This document shows, piece after piece, positions 57,181 through 64,000 of a stretch of 64,000 bases of DNA. The stretch is from Branchipolynoe longqiensis. Its lineage: Eukaryota; Annelida; Polychaeta; Phyllodocida; Polynoidae. The DNA is taken from NCBI GenBank assembly GCA_030323885.1, contig CM059198.1, positions 16,096,462 to 16,160,461 on the forward strand, written 5' to 3'. The number at the start of each line of letters is the position of its first letter. Positions within the stretch are counted from its first letter, which is position 1. The position numbers and the translations under genes are program-made. The notes under the pieces were generated by a model. The model was not told the origin of the DNA and made no database searches. It saw only the letters and a list, made by a program, of their open reading frames with translations.

Positions 57181-57347
57181 TTTGTTCAAACCATCGCTTT
57201 TGCATGTAAAAGCAGACAATCAATTATGTGCCAATAGACACTCATTAAATTAGAAAGCTCACAATCATATATTTGTGGTCAAGGGAAACAAATTCCCATA
57301 GAAAAAGAAAAGGTTTCATTAATAATTGATAGAATCTATTTAGTAAA

Positions 57348-58270
57348 CTATATGAGGTGGTACAGTCCAGCTGCCCTCAAAAAGGCTAAAATGTTTTCCT
57401 GTTTTACCTTAGTAAAAAGGTCATGCATACTGTCTGCAGTGTAGAACTGTTGGCGCAGGGCCAAAAAATCAACGCAACTTAGTAAAATGTGTTTGAGTGT
57501 CAGCGGGGACTGACACCCAATACATTCAGGGGGAGGTTCCCCCTTGAGCAGAAAAGCATGTGTAAGCCACGAGTGGCCAATACGGCAGCGGCTAAGGACC
57601 ACTTGGTCCCGCCGACCTCCCGCATGAGTCTGTGGTGGCTTTCCCACAGATGGTTCAATTTCTTTAAGTTTATTAATGTTTTCATCCCACTCATGTTGCC
57701 ATTTGGATTTCATGTGGGTGGCTATTAATGGTTTCAGATCAGAGTGAGGGATCAGACACGGTTCAAGATCACAGTTCAGGGCCTTCTTCGTAGCCCGATC
57801 AGCTCGTTTGTTTCCTTGTATGCCGGCATGGCCAGGCACCCAGCACAGGTGGATGTCACACCCATCTGTTGTCAGTTGGTTCATTTTATAAATGACCATT
57901 GCTAGAATAGGGTGATTCATTTTCAGTCCAGCAACAGCCAGGAGGCAAGAGAACGAATCAGTGTATATAACATAGTTAGTGTGGTTGGATACCTCGATAC
58001 ACTCCAATGCGAGAAGGAGTGCTCGGGCTTCTGCAGTGAAAATCGAGCTCTGATCGGGCAAACGTATGCCAAATTTTTCCCGTCAGCAGACTGCCGCAGC
58101 AGCTACCCGGCTTTGGTCTTTCGGACCATCAGTGTATATGGAGAGGTGGTCTGCAAACTGGTCTTGAATCTCTGCATGCAATCCTTGGTACTCTAGTGGA
58201 TCTGTCCCAGGTCCACATTGTAGATTCCCTCCTGTACCCTCTGCCCCCAATTACCACCTTGCTATTGGCT
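57348..58270 (-). pseudogene. RNase H-bearing LINE (I/Nimb-type) 3' end
   Basis: Read from about 58270 on the minus strand, HLSIYTDGPKDQSRVAAAAV gives the first catalytic Asp. A TGA follows, then IFTAEARALLLALE (Glu), NYVIYTDSFSCLLA (Asp) and CWVPGHAGIQGNKRADRATK (His and Asp), a type I RNase H. After it comes a Cys/His segment, GHSWLTHAFLL, PPECIGCQSPLTLKHILLSC, typical of the C-terminus of I, Nimb and Jockey-group LINEs. The frame ends near 57348. The endonuclease and reverse transcriptase upstream are missing, so this is a 5'-truncated copy with one internal stop. Confidence 0.85.
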
Positions 58271-60055
58271 CTGCATCATTTAATTCTATGCAATTCTCAT
58301 TTGCAGGCAAGGATGATGAGGATGCAGGCAAGTTGTCACATGCCCTTTACATTTAGTAATTAAAATAGTTAATTGCTCTTCAATTGTAGTATAAATTCTA
58401 TATGTAGTATATATACATTTATTTTTATAAATGTATTTTTAGATTTAAAAAAAGCACAATATTACTATTCATAGATAAAATTGATTGCATAGCCTAATAA
58501 AATCATCAAATGTTCAGTTCAAAACCAACCAACCATCCCCTCCTTAAATTGATTTTTAATACATTTTAAGTGCATAGCCTGATGAAATCATCATATGTTC
58601 AGTCCAAAACTGGCATAGGTGTTCATCTTACATATATATTCTAATGCATTAGGTAAACAGTAACTGCTGCCAAAGTTATCTAGAATTGCTCGTAGGTGAC
58701 CATAATGTCAGCATCTATCCCCACGCACCCCTCACCTCAGCCTGTCAATGGCGGACAATTAGTTGTCCTCATTCCACTGCTTCTTGCCCTATCCTAGTAA
58801 TGCCAGATGCTTCGCTAGGTACCAACAAGCATCAATTTTGGTAAGTCCTTGGTTTGACTTGGCTGGGTTTTCAAGTCCCATGGCCTGTCACATGGAAGCT
58901 GGTGCTTAACCCATTCGGCTCTCTGCTGTGGCAATCACCAAGTGTGGGTTTCTCTTCGCATCTGTATCTTATTGTGCTATTCTCCTCTGTTGCTGTAGCA
59001 ATGGGTAGATGGACGAAGGGGGATGAGGTCTAGACCTGCACATGGACTGTGGTAGCTGGCATTCTTTGTGACACCAACTATGACACCTCTAAGGGGGCGG
59101 GGGCAGTTCCAGTTAAGCTATTCCTTAGATAGACAGTAAATCAAATCTGGCTCATTTTTGCAGACGCTTACTTAACAGGGAACACACTCTCTTCACTCTA
59201 CATTCTCTATTCTCTATGTTCTCCACACTCACTAACATGAAACTCACTCACTAACATGGAATTAACACTACGCTTGCATGTGTGAGTCAGATTTGTGAAT
59301 GGGGGTTAATTAGTCCTTGCTTAAATTAATTTCTAGCTTTGACGTAGTTGATATCACATGACCGGAAGGTGGGCGAACTGCATGCATTGCTGTCGGGTGG
59401 ATTGTCGAATCGGTACTGAATACTCGGTCTCATCCTGAAGGTTGTGGGTTCGAATTCTGGCCAAGTTGCATCAATGAATTACCAAATTGCTACATGTCCA
59501 CTTTGCCTAGCGCTTGGCATGACTGGGATAGGACGAGGAGCAGTGGGATGAGGAAAATCGATTGTCCGCGATTGACGGACTGGTCCACTGGGTGGGAGGG
59601 GGCTTAGGGTGAAGGGTGAGATGAGGACATTCAAGCCTCTCGTTAGTCTTCTTCCAACAGCCATTTTTCTTTCCCTTGCAGGTGGTGTCCACCGCTAGTG
59701 CAGATGTTCATACTGGGTATTACGTGCAAATAGATCATGATCTGATCTATGTGCAGCTTAGATACTAGCAAAATCACATTGGTGTTTCGTCCTGGATATT
59801 ATTCAGCATCAGTTAATCTATAATACAAAATTTCTCACAAACTGAGTGAGGCTAGATAGGACATATCTCTGCCTTTCTGTGCTTATGTTTTGGCCTTGGA
59901 GTACATTATTACTATTGGTCATAATGTTTATGTTTGATTTTTGTGGAAGTAATCTCTGATTAAATACACCCCTGTGATCTTTACTACTTGTCATTGTTTG
60001 CCATATCAAAATGTCATTCCTATGTAGGATTAAACATTGTCTTACTTTCCATTTG
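58271..60055. other. Intergenic stretch with two SINE fragments
   Basis: A minus-strand SINE family A/C fragment lies at 58744-58920 (TTCTTGCCCTATCCTAGTAA, GGTACCAACAAGCATCAATT). A plus-strand tRNA-headed SINE lies at about 59398-59580 (GGTTGTGGGTTCGAATTCTG, then CTTGGCATGACTGGGATAGG and GATTGTCCGCGATTGACGGA). The rest is AT-rich and without recognisable genes. Confidence 0.6.
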
Positions 60056-60057
60056 GC

Positions 60058-60500
60058 AGCACCACCATCTGGTCCGGCTGACACCATGACAGATGAGCTC
60101 CTGATTGGTTGCCATCACTGACTGACACCAGTGCCTCTGCAGTTCACCTCTCCACAGCCTTCACCATTCACTCCTTGTCTAGCCGGCAACTTACATGGAT
60201 TCCTTCGTCAGATCAAAATGGCTTTCCTTTGACAGATGTTCTGACTTTCCACTTGGCAGCACCATCGCAGGCCTCCACTGGTTCCCGCTCTGGGCTTCCC
60301 TCACCATCTGGTCCGGCTGACGCCATGACAGATGAGCTCCTGCTTGGTCGCCATCACTGACTGGTACCAGCACCTCTACAGTTCACCTGTCGACAGCCGT
60401 CACCATTCACTCCTTGGCTAGATAGTGACTTAAATGGATTCCTTCATTTCAAAATGTCATTCCTTCGCCAGATCAAAATGTCATTCCATTGCCAGACCAA
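60058..60500. repeat. About 240-bp tandem duplication
   Basis: CACCATCTGGTCCGGCTGAC occurs at about 60062 and 60303. Both copies continue with CCATGACAGATGAGCTCCTG, GCCATCACTGACTG and GGATTCCTTC. The second copy has extra CATTCC units. From 60500 to 61190 nothing else is recognised. Confidence 0.82.
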
Positions 60501-61224
60501 AATTTAATTTCTTGCTCTGTATGAGCAAAGTTATGATGTATAATAGTTATTTAACTATATCACACCACTCCCATTGTGTTCATCTACAGAAGCAGATACA
60601 ATAAATAATAGAAATAATAGGAAACCCTAAATCTCAGTAAACCCCATGAGCACAACAGGTGGTGAGAGGTAAATATACCACACATGTAGAGCAATCCCAC
60701 TCCACACCCTCCCATGACCACCCTTGGGTAGACTGCTAAAGCAGTATATCTGTTAGTGTGTATACCTTTCACATTAACTATGTCTGAGGTTTTGAGAAGT
60801 TATTACAACAAACCATGGTAGTTCCCCAGTAAAATTGACTATTTCTTTATTCCATAATGTAAATGGTTCATGGTTTGCTCATATTTCTGGTTATTTCTCA
60901 TTAACTAGTCAGGGTTTTCATTCCAAGGAAAGTGATTATTATAATAAACAATTGGTGGTTCCCATGTAAAAATGTCTCATTCAGAAGTACAGGCACCACA
61001 ATGTTATAGGGAAAAATAATTTGCATTTAAATGTAATTTCAATTGTATAATATGTCCATAGTATTCACATAAACTAGATAATATATATTTTGGCAGGTTC
61101 CCTATTCAATATTAACCAAATTGTAGACGTTGACAGCTCACCCCTATGTGTTTCTATATGAAAACTGGCTTGGTTGACTTGATAGCTTTGGGGTGGGTGG
61201 GGGCAGGTGTCCTACTTCAGGAGG

Positions 61225-61983
61225 TCACTCGGTGATGCCTCAAGTATTCTACATAACTTCACTTCACGAGGTACACTTAGGCATAACTAAGTCAAAACAA
61301 CTAGCAAGGGATTGCATGTTCTGGCTGAACATCAACAAACAAATTGAAGACAGAGTAAATAGATGTGACAGATGTCAGAACAACAGAAAAAATGTGCATA
61401 ACGAACCACTCATGAACCACAAAATAACATGTAAACTTTATGAAAAGTTAGGTGCAGATTTATTCTAACTAAACCACAACAATTACTTAATAAAAGTAGA
61501 CTACTACACTAAATACCCTGGAGTATCACAGCTAAAATATATGTCTTCAGCTACCATAATCAAAGCACTGAAAGACAATTTTTGCTAGGCATGGTTTCCC
61601 AAATAAATTGTATCTGACAATGGACCACAATTTAAAAGTCATGAATATGACGAATTTGCACAACACTATGGCTTTCAAGCCATATATTCTATCCCCCAAT
61701 ATCTGCGCAGCAACGGCAAATCAAAAACATGTTTAGAAAGTGCATAGACACGCAGACAGATTTTCATTTAGTTTTCTTGAATGATAGAAACACGCCAATG
61801 TTGGTGATGGATGCATCCCCAGCGCAACTGCTCATGAGCAGAAGACTATGGTTGCACATATCGACAGCACAAGTTAATCTGAGACCAGAAACACAAAAGA
61901 AAAAAATGCACAAATTAGAAAGCCACAGCGAAGCTAGAAAGCTTTTCACAACAAAAAGTGTGGCAAAGCTCACAAGCCCTTAA
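61225..61983 (+). pseudogene. Ty3/gypsy integrase fragment, heavily mutated
   Basis: The zinc-binding domain reads LHEVHLGITKSKQLARD and CDRCQNNRKNVHNEP, keeping the H-x3-H and C-x2-C spacing. GADLF precedes a TAA at about 61468. Beyond it the other frames still show VDYYTKYPG, IVSDNGPQFKSHEYDEF (second catalytic Asp) and YLRSNGK, then MDASPAQLLMSRRLW at 61800-61850. Stops and frameshifts are numerous. It is related to the integrase at 51110-51600 but differs at many residues, so it comes from a separate gypsy lineage or an older copy. Confidence 0.82.
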
Positions 61984-62173
61984 GGCCTAGCAATAACATT
62001 AAATATAAAAATCACTTAGGGGAATGGAAAAAGGGGACATTAATGGGTCACGCAGGTATCTCGGGAAGAGAATATCAAATCAAAAATGAGTCCTGAAACA
62101 TGTTGCAAAGAAACAGAATTCAATTGAGAAGAATACCCGAAATACCACAGCCTGAACTAGTTTGGCACACACA

Positions 62174-62638
62174 AGGGCCGTAATCGATTAACACGACCCG
62201 GGCGACTTGGGTCAGCCGAGTCGTCAGAATTTCAAATAGAACACCGTGAGTGGAGTCGACCAATACACGTGCCGTGTGCAAAACAACCCGACCCCAGTAA
62301 CCCACCTCTTGGCTGGGGTTTGCAAGGAGCGATGACATCACATTTGCGCTGGTACCGTCCTGCATGGTAATAGCAACCGGTACCAGTCATACATTTTTTT
62401 TCCCCGTAATAACATAGATTAATGAAATGGAAATATCACTAAACTATGCCATCATAAAAATAGTTAAATCATATTTTGCTGTAATTATATCGGCTACTAA
62501 AAAAACTAATAAAACGGCGACCATTTTTGTCACTCGAGCACGGAGAAGCTTATTCGATTATTCGACCCGAGTTTGCAGGATGTGCGCATGTGCCAAAAAG
62601 TGGCTCGGGTGACCAGAGTCGATTAATCGATTACGCCC
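62174..62638 (+). mobile_element. MITE with GGGCCGTAATCGATTAA ends, copy 2
   Basis: The left end GGGCCGTAATCGATTAACAC and right end GATTAATCGATTACGCCC are inverted. The interior matches 42067-42519 in the opposite orientation (CGGCACGTG region, GTAACCCACCTCTTGGCTGG, GGATGTGCGCATGTGCCAAA). It is about 465 bp with no transposase and no clear target duplication. Confidence 0.8.
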
Positions 62639-62929
62639 AAGATGAGCCAGCATCACAAGCAGCCACAAACGACACAGGTGCAGCCAATATATCCAGGTCA
62701 GCTCGCTTAATCAGGCCATCAGCCCAGCTAGAACTATAATGATGATATGACGCCGGTCGAAATGACCCACTGTGATAACTATATTATTGTTAGCATTAAG
62801 CACTATATAACCAAGACTGTTATTCTTTATTTTTCTCACTGTTATGAATGCCAAAGACTTTAAAGCTGCACATGCAATAACTCAGGACACGAGATGGAAC
62901 TACATAATATGGGAATTTAGGAAGGAGGT

Positions 62930-63760
62930 GGTGCTGGTCCGGTGTCTGGGGGAGAAGTGCCGATTGGGTGGAGGCAGGGGCGGAAGTGACGTCAGAGATG
63001 GGTCACTGGGTACAGGCGGCGGCAACCAGCACGCATGCCGGTGTCGCCACCTGCAGTTAATGGAGATTGGCCGCCTATGGATAAAAGGGGCCAGGGGGGT
63101 GGGTGTAGCATTGGTCGTAATGCGTAGCATTACGCTTGATGCGAGGAGAGGAAGAGACCCTCCCCCACCCCACGCTGTCGCGCTGCTTTCCCACCTCGCC
63201 CGACGCCGCCGCGCGCCCCCTTCCTCCCCCCGGCCCCGTGTCGCGCAGCACTCACTCCTCACCCGACGCCGCTGCTCGCCACCTCTCGCCCTCCCCCGGG
63301 CCGGCAGCATTCACACCTCACCTTGCTGTCGCCCGTCCCCTCTCCCTTATAAGCCTCCCCCCGCCTCCCTCGACTCGCCTTCCTGCCGCCTTCCCAGCTC
63401 CTCACCCTTTGCCTCCTCCCCACCCACCTTCTTTCTTCCTTATACAACTCTTCTCTTCCAGCGGCGGAGTGCTCCTCGGCCCCCCCTCACCAGAACTCTG
63501 ACATTGCTCCTGATGAGCCCCTGTATCCCGTACATCTCCTCCTTGCTCCTCATGAGCACCCCCCTGCTGTATTGCTCCTCATGAGCCTCTTTCCTTATTC
63601 TTTTATTGCCTTTTACCTACACTGTTGCTCCTTCTGAGCTTATTTACTCTGCTCCTCATGAGCCTCTCTCATGCCTCTATACTCTGTTTTATGTTTGACT
63701 CTGTCTGAGGCGGAAATAAACGCCTTTATTCCCACCCCCGCCTTCCTCTCTTCCTTTTTG
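62930..63760. other. GC-rich stretch with TATAAG and AATAAA words; possible solo LTR
   Basis: A pyrimidine-rich, CG-dense block (63150-63480) contains CCCTTATAAGCC at 63344 and ends with repeated GCTCCTCATGAGC words and GAAATAAACGCCTTTATTCC at 63711. A promoter-like TATA word and a polyadenylation hexamer about 370 bp apart would fit an LTR, but I found no TG/CA boundaries or duplication. The long proline/serine-rich frame at 62844-63584 looks like a by-product of base composition. From 63761 to 64000 no feature is recognised. Confidence 0.35.
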
Positions 63761-64000
63761 CGCATCAAGTCGGGTGTGGGATAGGGGAGGGGTATCTGTC
63801 CTGACTCGGTCCCAAATTACCCATATTGCCAAAGCAATATGACCAATTTGAGTAAATGAAGGGCATGAGAACTCTGTCAAAGAAAGTCAAGGACTTATAT
63901 TTTTTAGTATGTTTTATTGTTGAAAAGGTACATTATTGTTATTCTTCGAATATCAAAATGCTTGTTGAAGGGGGGATGTAATATGTGCTTAGTAGATTTC

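Noticed and set aside
62844..63584. 246-codon proline/serine-rich frame
   Set aside because: It overlaps a pyrimidine-rich CG-dense block with frames open on both strands, and has no domain or splice support.

Overview
This window is animal nuclear DNA, most likely from a marine invertebrate. Genes are split by GT-AG introns. The intervening DNA is filled with microsatellites, minisatellites, tRNA-derived SINEs, MITEs, and decayed LINE, LTR and tyrosine-recombinase retrotransposons. There are no operons and no bacterial signals. A retroposon at 28338-28620 resembles SINE tails I know from mollusc genomes, so a mollusc or another lophotrochozoan is my best guess. That is an inference from memory, not a proof.

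One host gene is clearly present: a nine-exon excitatory amino-acid transporter of the SLC1 (EAAT) family on the + strand, from ATG 23825 to TAG 44050. All eight introns are GT-AG, and the phases 0,1,2,1,2,2,2,2 join into one 524-residue reading frame without a stop. The protein keeps the family landmarks: the serine-rich HP1 tip, NMDGT in TM7, and the HP2 and TM8 motif with the arginine that distinguishes acidic amino-acid carriers from neutral ones. It would sit in the plasma membrane and co-transport glutamate or aspartate with sodium.

Layout. 1-2000: GA-rich and 50-bp tandem repeats, with a TTAA-targeted MITE inserted. 2600-6000: MITE and SINE copies. 6000-6480: a 9-bp satellite. 6481-8744: a tyrosine-recombinase retrotransposon with A1-B1-A2-B2 split direct repeats (PAT/Ngaro type). 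8750-10530: AT-rich satellite with two MITEs. 11200-16250: SINEs, a GCATTC hexamer foldback and poly-C tracts. 16800-19330: a CR1/L2-like LINE on the minus strand. 19590-23700: nested SINEs and MITEs. 23825-44830: the transporter, whose introns carry at least five tandem arrays, several foldback elements and an 86-bp array made from the end of its own exon 4. 46500-48300: two MITEs, one with a 9-bp target duplication. 49800-53000: copia and gypsy fragments. 53600-54250: palindromic repeats. 54870-57114: a second tyrosine-recombinase element, split by a foldback element. 57348-58270: an RNase H-bearing LINE fragment. 58780-64000: SINEs, a gypsy integrase remnant, a MITE and a GC-rich stretch.

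The mobile elements do not work together as a system. Most are dead, and their nesting gives a relative order of insertion. The most unusual observations are the exon-4-derived minisatellite, the split-direct-repeat retrotransposon, and three foldback elements that share ends but have interiors built from different short words.
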